From Pseudomonadota bacterium (GTDB lineage Bacteria > Desulfobacterota > Desulfarculia > Desulfarculales > Desulfarculaceae): a stretch of DNA of 54,742 bases. A program made the translations under genes and the position numbers. The notes under the pieces are model-generated. The model had not been told where the DNA came from. It saw only the letters and a program-made list of their open reading frames with translations, and made no database searches. Below are positions 1-9,087 of the stretch, piece by piece. Each line of letters begins with the position of its first letter. The first letter of the stretch is position 1. The stretch is from contig JAHJPG010000111.1 of NCBI GenBank assembly GCA_018819925.1, forward strand, positions 1 to 54,742, written 5' to 3'.

Positions 1-9
1 GGAGGCGAC

Positions 10-1200
10 ATGAGAGATGTAGCTATAGTGGGCATCGGCTGTACCAAATTCAAGGCCAGATGGCAGGACAAAACATATTACGAGTTAGCTTACGATGCCG
101 CGAAGATGGCGATAGAGGACGCGGGGATCGATAAGGAGCGCATCGATTGCGCGGTCTATGGAATCTACAACGATTTTTTTCAAAGGCAGTATCAGCCGGA
201 CGCCTTCGTTCACGACTACATCGGCATGGGGCTAAAGCCCATGGTGCGGGTGAACTCCGGCGGAGCCACCGGAGGGGCGGCCTTGCGCATCGGCTACTCG
301 GAAGTGGCCAGCGGGCTCTATGACATTTGCCTGGTTTTGGGCGTGGAAAAATGCGCCGACACCTACAACTATGAAATGCAAATGGCCACCCCCGAGGTGC
401 TCAGGGCGATCCTGTACACGGCGGATATGACCTATGACAACCCGGCCGGGCGCACCGCCGCCTCCGGATTCGCCCTGGCCGTGGTGGCCCACCGCGACAA
501 ATTCGGCAACCCCACCGAGGAGCAGATGGCCAAGGTGTCGGTGAAGAACCACTTCAACGCCACCAAGAATCCGGTTGCGCAGTCTCCCAAGGTGTTGACG
601 GTGCAGGAGGTGTTGGACTCCCGCATGATAGTGGAGCCTTTCAAGTTCTACGACAACTGCTTGTACACCGAGGGGGCTTCGGCGGTGATCCTGGCTTCAA
701 AAAAGGTTGCCGAGGACATTTGCAAGGACCCCATTTGGATAAGCGGCCTGGGCGCGTCGGTGGATTACGTCATGCCGGGCAACCGCCCCAACATCTACAC
801 CTTCGAATCGTCTCGCCAGGCAGCCAAAAAGGCCTATGAGACCGCCGGCATCACCAATCCGCTCAAGGAACTGGATATCGCCGAGTTGCACGATGCCTTC
901 ACCGGCACCGAGATCATGGCCTATGAGGACTGCTTCTTGTGTGAGGAGGGGCGCGGTGGAGATCTCATCGACGACGGCACGGTGATGCCCGACGGCGAGT
1001 TGCCGGTCAACCTCAGCGGCGGCCTGATCGGTTGCGGCCACGCCGTGGGGGCCACCGGAATCATGCAAACCTATGAAGTCTGCAAACACCTGCGGGGTGA
1101 AGCTGGCGAGCGGCAGCACCCCAACGCACGCAGAGGACTGGTGCAGAGCATCGGTGGAACCTTATGCACCTGGACCGTTTGCCTGGTTTTGGAAAGGTAG
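10..1200 (+). CDS. Thiolase-like protein (SCP2/lipid-transfer type) lacking the nucleophilic Cys
   Basis: A 396-residue thiolase-fold protein that starts at an ATG preceded by GGAGGCG at the window edge. The C-terminal thiolase motifs are present: HDAF with His294 and GHAVGATG with His344. The N-terminal stretch that normally reads xxCASGG reads NSGGATGG, so Gly85 stands where the acyl-accepting Cys is expected. The last catalytic loop reads SIGGTLC rather than the usual CxGG. Its neighbour 7 bp downstream is a DUF35 Zn-ribbon/OB-fold protein. Thiolase-like/DUF35 pairs are known as obligate complexes, for example BbsAB in anaerobic toluene degradation and Ltp2-ChsH2 in steroid side-chain retro-aldol cleavage. 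I infer a two-subunit enzyme acting on an acyl-CoA, possibly by retro-aldol or another Cys-independent chemistry. Family is certain; reaction and substrate are not. Confidence 0.88.
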   Translation: MRDVAIVGIGCTKFKARWQDKTYYELAYDAAKMAIEDAGIDKERIDCAVYGIYNDFFQRQYQPDAFVHDYIGMGLKPMVRVNSGGATGGAALRIGYSEVASGLYDICLVLGVEKCADTYNYEMQMATPEVLRAILYTADMTYDNPAGRTAASGFALAVVAHRDKFGNPTEEQMAKVSVKNHFNATKNPVAQSPKVLTVQEVLDSRMIVEPFKFYDNCLYTEGASAVILASKKVAEDICKDPIWISGLGASVDYVMPGNRPNIYTFESSRQAAKKAYETAGITNPLKELDIAELHDAFTGTEIMAYEDCFLCEEGRGGDLIDDGTVMPDGELPVNLSGGLIGCGHAVGATGIMQTYEVCKHLRGEAGERQHPNARRGLVQSIGGTLCTWTVCLVLER

Positions 1201-1207
1201 TCAGCCA

Positions 1208-1753
1208 ATGAACAGCGCCGAAAAAGAAGCTTGGTACAGATATCAGCACGAAAAATACGGGATTCCCTTGGAGTACCTGCAGCGTGAGTTCGATGATGAA
1301 CTCAGCGGCAAAAACCCCATGGACGCGCCGCTGGAAATTCCCGACAAGATGGAAGTCGTCTTTAAATACACCTACGGCCAACAATCGCGTTTTTTCCGCG
1401 AGTTGCGGGAAAACAAGACCTTATACGGGGCGGAATGCCCGGAGTGCGGCAAGGTTTTTTGCCCGCCGCGCAGCCATTGCCATCTGTGTTACGTACCAAC
1501 CAATTGGGTGGAGCTGGCTGGGACCGGAACCATCGAGGCCTGCACCGTGCAGCATTACACCACCAGCAGTTTCATCAAGAAGGTGCCGTTTGTTTGCGCC
1601 TACGTGAAGCTGGACGGGACAGATTCCCTGCTCATGACCAACATGGAAGTCGATGACGTGGCCAAGGTCAAGGTGGGCACCCGGGTGAAGGCCGTTTACC
1701 GCGACCTGAGGCTGGGGGCCATCACCGACGTCTACTTCAAACCCATCGACTAA
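1208..1753 (+). CDS. DUF35 Zn-ribbon/OB-fold protein, partner of thiolase
   Basis: A 181-residue protein. I chose the ATG 7 bp after the thiolase stop because upstream in-frame sequence only overlaps the thiolase gene. An N-terminal helical segment (about 1-65) precedes a rubredoxin-like Zn ribbon with Cys77, Cys80, Cys91 and Cys94, followed by an OB fold to the C terminus (GTGTIEACTV through VKVGTRVKAVY). Proteins of this family bind acyl-CoA and form complexes with thiolase-like enzymes or with MaoC-type hydratases; they have no catalytic activity of their own by sequence. The tight spacing to the preceding thiolase argues for a physical complex. A separate MaoC protein also occurs in the operon, so a second partner is possible. 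Confidence 0.88.
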   Translation: MNSAEKEAWYRYQHEKYGIPLEYLQREFDDELSGKNPMDAPLEIPDKMEVVFKYTYGQQSRFFRELRENKTLYGAECPECGKVFCPPRSHCHLCYVPTNWVELAGTGTIEACTVQHYTTSSFIKKVPFVCAYVKLDGTDSLLMTNMEVDDVAKVKVGTRVKAVYRDLRLGAITDVYFKPID

Positions 1754-1796
1754 AGCGCCGGCCGCGGGGGGCGGCCTTTCAGGGAGAGCCGTTGTC

Positions 1797-2639
1797 ATGA
1801 GCCAAAAAGTGATCATTACCGTGGCGCCGACCGGTAGCATTCCGGACCGCAAGGACAATCCCAACATCCCCTACACCGCCCGGGAAGTGGCGGCCGAAAC
1901 GGTGCGCGCCTACGAGGCGGGGGCCTCGGTGGTGCACCTGCACGCCCGGGATCCTCAAACCGGCAAGCCCTCCTCGGATATCGAGGTGTTCAGGTCCTAC
2001 CTGGACGAAATCCGGGCGGCCTGCCCCATCGTCACCCAGATCACCACCGGAGGCGGAGCCACCACCCTGGGACTCAGCGTGGAGGACCGCCTGCGGCCGG
2101 TGCTGGAGTTGCTGCCCGATTCGGCCAGCTTGAACGCCGGCTCCATGAACTTCGGGCGCGTCCTGTTTCCCAACACGCCCGACACCATAGAACTCTACGC
2201 CCGGCGCATGAAAGAGGCCGGCGTGATGCCGGAGTTCGAGGCCTATGACCTCTCCATGATCAACAACGTTGAATATTGGGTGCGGCGGCAGGGACTCCTG
2301 GACCCGCCCTATCAGTTCAGCTTTGTCATGGGCGTGATCGGAGGCATCCCGGCCACGCCCAAGAATCTGCTGGCCATGCGCGAGGCCCTCGATCCCACTT
2401 ACCGCTGGCAGGCCATCGGCATCGGACGCCACCAGTTCACCATGGGGGCCATGGGCGCGCTGTTGGGCGGCGGGCTGCGGGTGGGATTCGAAGACAATGT
2501 CTATTTGTCCAAGGGCGTCCTGGCCAAAAGCAACGCGGAGCTGGTGGAAAAGGCGGTGAGGATAGTGCGCGAACTGGGATTGGAAGTGGCCACCCTGGAG
2601 GAAGCCAGGGAAATGCTGCCGCTGCTGAACCGCGGGTAA
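1797..2639 (+). CDS. Beta-keto acid cleavage enzyme (BKACE, DUF849)
   Basis: A 280-residue TIM-barrel protein of the BKACE/DUF849 family. These Zn enzymes condense a beta-keto acid with acetyl-CoA, releasing acetoacetate and a new acyl-CoA; Kce of lysine fermentation is the best known member. The Zn site is visible as His47 and His49 in VVHLHARD plus Glu232 in VGFEDN. Length matches the family. AGGGAGAG lies upstream of the ATG. The specificity cannot be read from sequence: BKACE members act on many beta-keto acids. In this operon it would produce an acyl-CoA without ATP, complementing the three ATP-dependent ligases, and the acetoacetate formed could be activated and thiolysed by neighbouring enzymes. 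Confidence 0.9.
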   Translation: MSQKVIITVAPTGSIPDRKDNPNIPYTAREVAAETVRAYEAGASVVHLHARDPQTGKPSSDIEVFRSYLDEIRAACPIVTQITTGGGATTLGLSVEDRLRPVLELLPDSASLNAGSMNFGRVLFPNTPDTIELYARRMKEAGVMPEFEAYDLSMINNVEYWVRRQGLLDPPYQFSFVMGVIGGIPATPKNLLAMREALDPTYRWQAIGIGRHQFTMGAMGALLGGGLRVGFEDNVYLSKGVLAKSNAELVEKAVRIVRELGLEVATLEEAREMLPLLNRG

Positions 2640-2699
2640 GCCAATCGCTTCATAAGTCGCCACGAGTGAGGTGCAACTAAGACGCATGAGGAGATAGGC

Positions 2700-4241
2700 A
2701 TGGAGATGACCTTGGGCGAGGCCTTTGCCCGATCCGCCCGAAAATTCCCAGATAAAATAGCCTGTATCGATGACCAGGCAAGATGCACCTACGGTGAGTT
2801 GAACCGCGGGGTGAACCGGTGGACCCATGCCTGCCAGGCCCTGAAGCTGCCCAAGGGCGCCCACGTGGCGATTTTGGGCGACAACAGCCTCGGCCTCATG
2901 GAAATCGTGCTGGGCAACCTCAAGCACGGCTTGGTCTCGGTGCCCCTGGACTGTAGGGGCACCGTGGACGAGATCGCCCATCAAGCCCGGATCACCGACT
3001 CGCAGGCGTTGCTCTTCGATGCCGCCTATGCCGGCCTGGCCGAACAACTGCGCGCCCTGCTGCCGGAGTTGGAGCTGCTGGTGGCTTTCGGCCCCAAGCC
3101 CCCGGGTTTTGCCCAAGACTACGCCCAGCTTCTGGCGCAAGCCTCCGACAGCGAACCCCGGCGGGATCTGGTGGAGGAGGACGAGGCCTTCATCCTGTTC
3201 ACCGGCGGCACCACCGGCCAGCCCAAGGGCGCGGTGTTGACCCACAAGAATATGTTGTGGAACACCATTTCGGTGACCACCGAGAATCACAGCCCCGACC
3301 CGGACGACCGCATCTACTATCCCATGCAGATGTACCACTCCGCGGCCCTCAGCCGCTTTTTGGCCTACATGTACGCCGGCGCCACCTTCATCGGCAGCAA
3401 GCAATTCGACCCGGATCGCTATCTGGACGTGGTGGAGAAGGAGCGCACCACCTTTGTGGTGGGCAACCCCACCATCTACAGGATGTTGATGGAGGCCCAG
3501 CGGAGCCGGAGGCGCGACACCGGCTCCATGAAGCGTTGGCTGAACACCCAGGGCCGCATCAGCACGGAAGAAAAAGAAGAGATAGAGGCTGAACTCTGGC
3601 CCAACGGAGCCTACTACAGCTCCTATGCGCTCACCGAGGCCTCGCCGGCGGTGACCGTGCTCAAACCCTGGGACCAGCCCAATGAGTGGGGTAGCGTCGG
3701 CCGCGCCTACATGTGCACCGAGGTCCGCATCGTAGACCCCGATGACAACCAGATGCCGGTGGGAGAGCCCGGTCAAATAATCGTGCAAGGCCCCACGGTG
3801 TTCAAGGGCTATTACAACAACCCCCGGGAGAGCGAATACGCTCTGCGGGGTGGGTGGCTGCATACCGGCGACATGGGCCGCTACGATGATTCCGGATACC
3901 TGTATCTGGTGGACCGCCTCAAGGACATGATCAAGACCGGCGGCCTCAACGTCTACTCCCAAGAGGTGGAGGCGGTGGTGGCCCAGTGCCCCGGAGTGGC
4001 CGAGGTGGCGGTCATCGGGCTGCCCGATGCACACTGGGGAGAGGCGGTGTGCGCCGTGGTGGTCCCGATTCCCGGGGCCAGGGTAAGCCGCGAGGACATA
4101 ACCGAACATTGCCGGGGACGGCTGGCGGGCTACAAGAAGCCCTCCGTCATTCACATCGAGAGCCAGCTACCCAAGGGCACTTTTGGCGGCAAGGTGCTCA
4201 AGAGGGTGCTGCGGGAAAAATACCGCGAAAGCCAAAATTGA
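2700..4241 (+). CDS. AMP-forming acyl-CoA synthetase/ligase (first of three)
   Basis: A 513-residue ANL-superfamily adenylating enzyme that activates a carboxylic acid to its CoA thioester through an acyl-AMP. The ATP-binding P-loop FTGGTTGQPKG lies near residues 168-178, YALTE (A5) near the middle, the hinge motif YLVDRLKDMIKTGG marks the start of the mobile C-terminal domain, and the catalytic Lys is in the final PKGTFGGKVLKR. GGAGATA precedes the ATG. It is one of three consecutive but not adjacent ligases in the operon (also 5947 and 7508), clearly paralogous but divergent. The acyl specificity is not deducible. Short-chain, aromatic and branched acids are all possible. Confidence 0.9.
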   Translation: MEMTLGEAFARSARKFPDKIACIDDQARCTYGELNRGVNRWTHACQALKLPKGAHVAILGDNSLGLMEIVLGNLKHGLVSVPLDCRGTVDEIAHQARITDSQALLFDAAYAGLAEQLRALLPELELLVAFGPKPPGFAQDYAQLLAQASDSEPRRDLVEEDEAFILFTGGTTGQPKGAVLTHKNMLWNTISVTTENHSPDPDDRIYYPMQMYHSAALSRFLAYMYAGATFIGSKQFDPDRYLDVVEKERTTFVVGNPTIYRMLMEAQRSRRRDTGSMKRWLNTQGRISTEEKEEIEAELWPNGAYYSSYALTEASPAVTVLKPWDQPNEWGSVGRAYMCTEVRIVDPDDNQMPVGEPGQIIVQGPTVFKGYYNNPRESEYALRGGWLHTGDMGRYDDSGYLYLVDRLKDMIKTGGLNVYSQEVEAVVAQCPGVAEVAVIGLPDAHWGEAVCAVVVPIPGARVSREDITEHCRGRLAGYKKPSVIHIESQLPKGTFGGKVLKRVLREKYRESQN

Positions 4242-4293
4242 AATGCGGCGCCCAGGGGTTCGAAGAGATCACTGGCGATAAGAGGTCAACGAG

Positions 4294-4758
4294 ATGAATG
4301 CTCTTTACTACGAGGATTTTTACCAAGGCCAGGAATTCATAACCAAGGGGAGAACCGTCACCGAGGCGGACATAGTGAATTTCGCGGCCTTGTCCTGGGA
4401 TACCAACGCGCTGCACACCGATGCGGAGTTCGCCAAGCAGACGCCCTTTGGCGAGCGCATCGCCCACGGCATGCTGGGCCTGGTAATGCATGCCGGCCTG
4501 TCCCAGATGCTGGGAATCACCGACGGCACCCTGCTGGCCTTCATGGGCATGACCTGGAATTTCCATCATCCCATCAAGATCGGCGACACCATCCATGTGG
4601 CGCAACGGGTCAAGGAGCTGAGGGAAACCTCCCAGCCGGACCGGGGGCTGTTGACCTTTGAGAAGGAGTTGGTCAACCAACACGGCCAAGTGGTGCAGAC
4701 CGGAACCACCACGGTGCTCATCGCCCGCAAGAACAACCAAGACCAGGAAGGGCTTTAA
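4294..4758 (+). CDS. MaoC-family (R)-specific enoyl-CoA hydratase
   Basis: A 154-residue single hot-dog-fold hydratase. The hydratase-2 signature is intact: a catalytic Asp in [10 protein letters not shown] followed by the loop [10 protein letters not shown]. These enzymes add water to a trans-2-enoyl-CoA to give the (R)-3-hydroxyacyl-CoA, or run the dehydration. Some close relatives act on mesaconyl-CoA or other branched CoA esters. It sits between a ligase and an acyl-CoA dehydrogenase whose start codon lies 3 bp downstream, so the hydratase and dehydrogenase are almost certainly co-translated. The operon also has a crotonase-type hydratase (11505), so the two may handle different intermediates or stereoisomers. 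Confidence 0.88.
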   Translation: MNALYYEDFYQGQEFITKGRTVTEADIVNFAALSWDTNALHTDAEFAKQTPFGERIAHGMLGLVMHAGLSQMLGITDGTLLAFMGMTWNFHHPIKIGDTIHVAQRVKELRETSQPDRGLLTFEKELVNQHGQVVQTGTTTVLIARKNNQDQEGL

Positions 4759-4760
4759 TC

Positions 4761-5915
4761 GTGAGAATCCTGTGGGACAGCCTGATGAGCGAGGAGCACC
4801 GCATGGTGCGCGAAACCACCCGCCGCTTCGCGGAAAAGGAGTTGGCGCCCATCGCCGAGGAGATAGACGAGAATGAGCGCTTTCCCATGGAGGTGTACCG
4901 CAAGGCCGGCCAGAACGGCCTGCTGGGTTCCACCATTCCCGTGGAGTGCGGCGGCGGCGGGGCGGATTTGTTGACCAACGCCCTTATCAAGGAAGAATTC
5001 GCCCGGGTGGCCGCCGGCTTCGCCATGTCCTACAACATGTGCACCACCAATTTTTGCTATTTCATTTCCAAATACGGCAGCCAATGGCAGAAGGAAACCT
5101 ACATCCCCCCGGTGGTCAACGGCGAAGCCCTGGCCGCCTTTTGCCTCACCGAGCCAGGCGCCGGCTCCGACGCACTTTCCCTGCAGACCAGCTACACCAA
5201 AGCCGGCGGCGCCTATCGCATCAAGGGCTCCAAGACCTTCATCACCAACGCGCCGGAGGCCAGGTACTTCCTGGTGGTGGCCCGGGAGCGGGGCTCCCGG
5301 GGAGCCCAGGGCGGCACTTTGTTTATCCTGGAGCGGGGCATGAAAGGGCTCACCACGGGCGCACACTTCAAGAAAATGGGCATGCGCTGCTCCCCCACCG
5401 GCGAGGTGTTCATGGATGACGTGGAGGTGCCAGCGGAGCAGATCATGGGCCAAGAGGGCCAGGGCTTCCAGATACTCTTCGAGACCCTGGACGAAGAGCG
5501 GGTGCTGGGCGCGGTAACCAGCATCGGCATCGCCGATGCCTGCCTCGACGTGGCGGTCAGGTACTCAAAAGAACGAGTGCAGTTTGGAAAACCCATCAGC
5601 GAGTTCCAGCTGGTGCGCGACATGCTGGCCCAGATGGCCACCGCCCTGGACATATCCCGCCAGTATGTCTACTCCCTGTGCCCCCTCATCGACAAAGGCG
5701 TGAAGCTGACCAAAGAGGCATCCATGGCCAAGTATTACGCCTCGACCATGGCCACCAAGGCCGGACTGGACGCCATTCAGATCCTGGGGGGATACGGCTA
5801 CATGCGCGAATATCCGGTCGAACGCTACATGCGCGACGCCAAACTGGTGGAGATAGGCGGCGGCACCTCCGAAATTCAGAAAATGATCATCGCCCGGGAG
5901 TTGCTGCGGGAGTGA
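4761..5915 (+). CDS. Acyl-CoA dehydrogenase, isovaleryl-CoA-dehydrogenase-like active site
   Basis: A 384-residue FAD acyl-CoA dehydrogenase that forms a 2,3-enoyl-CoA and passes electrons to ETF. FAD/substrate motifs are clear: [11 protein letters not shown], and [10 protein letters not shown] in the middle beta domain. The usual C-terminal catalytic Glu (YEGTSE) is absent: the sequence reads [10 protein letters not shown]. That pattern is typical of isovaleryl-CoA and long-chain dehydrogenases, where the base sits in an earlier helix. Here Glu245 or Glu246 in [10 protein letters not shown] is in the right place. A branched-chain or bulky acyl-CoA substrate is therefore plausible. The GTG start is 3 bp after the MaoC stop, with GAAGGG upstream. 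No etfAB genes are in the window. Confidence 0.9.
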   Translation: MRILWDSLMSEEHRMVRETTRRFAEKELAPIAEEIDENERFPMEVYRKAGQNGLLGSTIPVECGGGGADLLTNALIKEEFARVAAGFAMSYNMCTTNFCYFISKYGSQWQKETYIPPVVNGEALAAFCLTEPGAGSDALSLQTSYTKAGGAYRIKGSKTFITNAPEARYFLVVARERGSRGAQGGTLFILERGMKGLTTGAHFKKMGMRCSPTGEVFMDDVEVPAEQIMGQEGQGFQILFETLDEERVLGAVTSIGIADACLDVAVRYSKERVQFGKPISEFQLVRDMLAQMATALDISRQYVYSLCPLIDKGVKLTKEASMAKYYASTMATKAGLDAIQILGGYGYMREYPVERYMRDAKLVEIGGGTSEIQKMIIARELLRE

Positions 5916-5946
5916 GCCCGCCCCGGGGCGCGCACGGAGCGCTTTA

Positions 5947-7485
5947 ATGATGCAAATGACGATCCCTTATTTGTTGGACCGGGCCGCGGTCCGACACCCG
6001 GGCAAAACAGCGGTGATCTCCGAGCATGGAAGCTGGACCTTCCCCCAGTGGCGTGCCGAAAGCGAGGCCATGGCCCTGGCGCTCAAGCAACTCGGGGTGA
6101 TGCCCGGCGATCACGTGGCCGTCATATTTCTCAATGGCCGCCGTCTTCTGGCGCTGTTTGTGGCGCTGTTCAGGCTGGGGGCGGTGGCGGTGCCCCTAAA
6201 CGTGCGGCTGTCAACCCCGGAGCTGGCCCACATCATCGCCGACTCCGACGCCGGCACCGTAATCTTTGACGCCAGGTTTACCTCCCAGGTTGAACACCTG
6301 CGCCAAGGCAGGCTCCCGGTGGGGCGCTGGATCATCAGCGGCGGCGAAGATGCCGGCGCGGAGGTTTCCCTGGATCAGGCCCTGGAGGGGTGCCGGTATG
6401 CTTCCTGGGAGGGCCCTCCGCCGGCCGAAAACCAGACGGCATTGATCCTCTACACCGCCGGCACCACCGGCAAGCCCAAGGGCGTGGTGCTCACCCATCA
6501 CAACTGCGTTTGGGCGGCGGCTAGCGCCGCGGCGGAGGTGGACCTTCGACCCGATTACCGGGTGGCCTTGGTTTTTCCCCTTTATCATTCGGCGGCCCTG
6601 GCCATCCTGGTGACCAACCTTTACTTGGGATGCTGCACGGTCACCATGGCCAAGTTCGATCCGGACCTGGTTGTGGAAACAGTGCAGCGGGAGGCGATCA
6701 ACCGCCTGGTGTTCCCCCCCACGGTGTGGAACTTCATCTTGCAGCTGCCTGATCTGGAAAAATTCGACACATCCTCGGTGCGGTCCCTGGGCTCGGGTGG
6801 GGAGATCATGCCCGTGCATACCAAGATGCGTCTGTTGGAGGTGTTTGCCCGCGCCAAGCTGGGCGAAACCTACGGCATGACCGAGACCATGGCCACCATC
6901 TCCACCCTCAAACCCGAGGACGTGCTGCGCAAGGCTTCCTCGGTGGGGACCCCCTTTTACAACGTGGAACTGCGCATCGTTGATGAAAAGGGCCGCGAAC
7001 TTCCCAGCGGCCGGGTGGGCGAGATAGCGGTGCGGGGCCCCAACGTCGCCAGCGGCTATTACAAGGACCCCGCCACCACGGCCAAAACCTTCCCGGATGG
7101 TTGGCTGCGCACCGGGGACCTGGGAGAGATGGACCCGGAGGGCTTCCTTTTCCTACGTGGCCGCAAGAAGGAGCTGATCATCTCCGGCGGGGAGAACATC
7201 TATCCCCGGGAAATAGAGGAGGTGTTAATCAGGCACCCGGCGATTTCGGAAGTGGCGGTGGTGGGGGTCCCCGACGCCGTTTGGGGCCAGCGAGTGCATG
7301 CGGTGGTGGCCCTGAAGGAGGGCCATAGCATCAGGGACCAAGAGGTAGTGGATTTCTGCCGGGGGCGTTTGGCTGGGTTTAAGAAACCCAAGACGGTGCA
7401 ATTCGTGAAATGCCTGCCCCGTTCAGCCGCCGGCAAGGTGCTTAAACGCAAGCTGTTGGAAGAAATGCAGTCCCGAAACTCTTGA
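5947..7485 (+). CDS. AMP-forming acyl-CoA synthetase/ligase (second of three)
   Basis: A 512-residue ANL-family ligase. The P-loop YTAGTTGKPKG sits near residue 168, the A5 motif is YGMTE, the adenylate-binding TGD motif is RTGDLGEM, the hinge is FLRGRKKELIISGGENIYP, and the C-terminal catalytic Lys is in RSAAGKVLKRKL. All essential motifs are intact, so it should be active. It follows the acyl-CoA dehydrogenase by about 30 bp and is transcribed with it. Motif spacing is close to that of the other two ligases, supporting tandem expansion, but side-chain-pocket residues cannot be assigned by eye, so the substrate is open. Confidence 0.9.
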   Translation: MMQMTIPYLLDRAAVRHPGKTAVISEHGSWTFPQWRAESEAMALALKQLGVMPGDHVAVIFLNGRRLLALFVALFRLGAVAVPLNVRLSTPELAHIIADSDAGTVIFDARFTSQVEHLRQGRLPVGRWIISGGEDAGAEVSLDQALEGCRYASWEGPPPAENQTALILYTAGTTGKPKGVVLTHHNCVWAAASAAAEVDLRPDYRVALVFPLYHSAALAILVTNLYLGCCTVTMAKFDPDLVVETVQREAINRLVFPPTVWNFILQLPDLEKFDTSSVRSLGSGGEIMPVHTKMRLLEVFARAKLGETYGMTETMATISTLKPEDVLRKASSVGTPFYNVELRIVDEKGRELPSGRVGEIAVRGPNVASGYYKDPATTAKTFPDGWLRTGDLGEMDPEGFLFLRGRKKELIISGGENIYPREIEEVLIRHPAISEVAVVGVPDAVWGQRVHAVVALKEGHSIRDQEVVDFCRGRLAGFKKPKTVQFVKCLPRSAAGKVLKRKLLEEMQSRNS

Positions 7486-7507
7486 CGGGACGGATGGGGG
7501 GGTTGAC

Positions 7508-9067
7508 ATGCACGCCGCGGGGCAGATGCTATTTTCCTACATGGCGGAAAAAAACGCCAAGTACCACCCGGACAAAACTTACCTTGTCGAGGGCGGCCGC
7601 TCCTGCGGTTTCGGGCGGTTCGAGACGCGCACCAACCAATTGGCCAGGGGGTTGATGGCCCGGGGCCTTCAAACCGGCGGCCGCGTTTGCATACTCAACC
7701 ACAACGCCATTGAGAACCTGGAGGTTTTTTTTGGGGCCATGAAGGCTGGGGGAGTCTTCTGCCCCATCAACGCCCGCTTGGCTGCGCCGGAGGTTATGGC
7801 TATCGTCAAGGACGCCCGCCCCTCCCTGGTGGTGGCCGGGCCGGAATATCGCGACAAAATCACCGGCTGTAAAGAAATGAAAATCCCGGTAGCGCTGCTA
7901 TCCGAGGATGCCGAGGACTTGCTTGCCTATGAGACCTTGCTCGCGGGGCGGGACGCCGGCCGCGTGGAGCCGAAATGCCAAGAGCATGACCTTGCGGCCC
8001 TGATCTATACCAGCGGCACCACCGGGCGGCCCAAGGGGGTGATGTGGACCCACCGCAATCTGTTTTCCTCGGCCCAGGCATCGGCGATCAGCCGGCGGAC
8101 CAGCCCCGACGATGTGGCCATGGTGGCGGCTCCGGTCTACCAGGCTGCCGGGGTGGGCACCGTGCTCTCAAGCACCTATCGGGGCAACACGGTGGTGCTC
8201 CTGAACAAGTTCGACCCGGAAGCATACCTGGCGGCCATCCAAGCCCACCGCGTCACCACGGCCTTTGTGGTCCCCGCCATGGTGCTGATGCTGTTGCGGA
8301 GCCCCGCCTTGGATAAGTACGACATCTCCAGCCTGACCACCATCTGCTACGGCTCTGCGCCCATGCCCCTGAATATCCTGCGCGAGGCCATGGAGCGCTT
8401 TGCCTGGCGCTTCATGGGCGCTTGCGGGGCCACCGAGACCTCGCCGGGGTACATAGCCTTTTTGGGTGACAGAGACCACCGCCTGGACGGCAGCCCGGAG
8501 AAGGAAAAGCGTTTGAGTTCCATCGGCAAGGAGAGCATCAACGCGCAGGTGCGCATCTTTGATGAACGCGACCAGGAATCGCCTCCGGGAGAAGTGGGAG
8601 AAATCGTGTTGCGCGGCAGCAACGTGATGGCCGGTTATTGGGGCCAGCCGGAGCTGACCAACCAGGTCTTGCGGGCGGGTTTTTATCACACCGGCGACAT
8701 GGGGTACCGCGACGAAGACAACTACATCTTCTTGGTAGACCGCAAGAGCGACCTGATAATCAGCGGAGGTTTCAACGTCTATCCCAAGGAGATAGAAAAC
8801 GCCTTGTGCCTGCACCCCGCCGTGCTGCAGGCGGCGGTGGTGGGCCGCCCCCATCCCACTTGGGGCGAGACGCCGGTGGCCTTCGTAGTGTTCCGTATGG
8901 GCGAGGAGGCCCCGGAAAAGGAAGAATTGATGGATATGCTTCGTCAGAACCTGGCGGGCTATAAATTGCCAAGAGGCGGCATTCATTACCTCGCCGAGCT
9001 TCCCCTTACGGCCGCGGGAAAAATTGACAAGAGGCGGTTGCGCAACTACTCGGACCCGTTGGATTGA
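7508..9067 (+). CDS. AMP-forming acyl-CoA synthetase/ligase (third of three)
   Basis: A 519-residue ANL-family acyl-CoA ligase. It has P-loop YTSGTTGRPKG near residue 168, A5-like GATETS, TGDMGY, hinge FLVDRKSDLIISGGFNVYP and C-terminal LTAAGKIDKR with the catalytic Lys. It starts 22 bp after the second ligase, downstream of a GGGGGG-rich weak ribosome-binding site. The operon thus carries three independent CoA-activating enzymes. This suggests either several related acids feed the pathway, or that products released at different steps are re-activated, for example acetoacetate from the BKACE reaction. Function as a ligase is secure; substrate is not. Confidence 0.9.
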   Translation: MHAAGQMLFSYMAEKNAKYHPDKTYLVEGGRSCGFGRFETRTNQLARGLMARGLQTGGRVCILNHNAIENLEVFFGAMKAGGVFCPINARLAAPEVMAIVKDARPSLVVAGPEYRDKITGCKEMKIPVALLSEDAEDLLAYETLLAGRDAGRVEPKCQEHDLAALIYTSGTTGRPKGVMWTHRNLFSSAQASAISRRTSPDDVAMVAAPVYQAAGVGTVLSSTYRGNTVVLLNKFDPEAYLAAIQAHRVTTAFVVPAMVLMLLRSPALDKYDISSLTTICYGSAPMPLNILREAMERFAWRFMGACGATETSPGYIAFLGDRDHRLDGSPEKEKRLSSIGKESINAQVRIFDERDQESPPGEVGEIVLRGSNVMAGYWGQPELTNQVLRAGFYHTGDMGYRDEDNYIFLVDRKSDLIISGGFNVYPKEIENALCLHPAVLQAAVVGRPHPTWGETPVAFVVFRMGEEAPEKEELMDMLRQNLAGYKLPRGGIHYLAELPLTAAGKIDKRRLRNYSDPLD

Positions 9068-9087
9068 TGCCCCCAAAGGAGCGGAAC

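Noticed and set aside
1779-4154. 791-codon minus-strand open frame antisense to BKACE and ligase genes
   Set aside because: Gly/His/Val-rich shadow typical of high-GC codon bias; the plus strand encodes two full, motif-complete enzymes.
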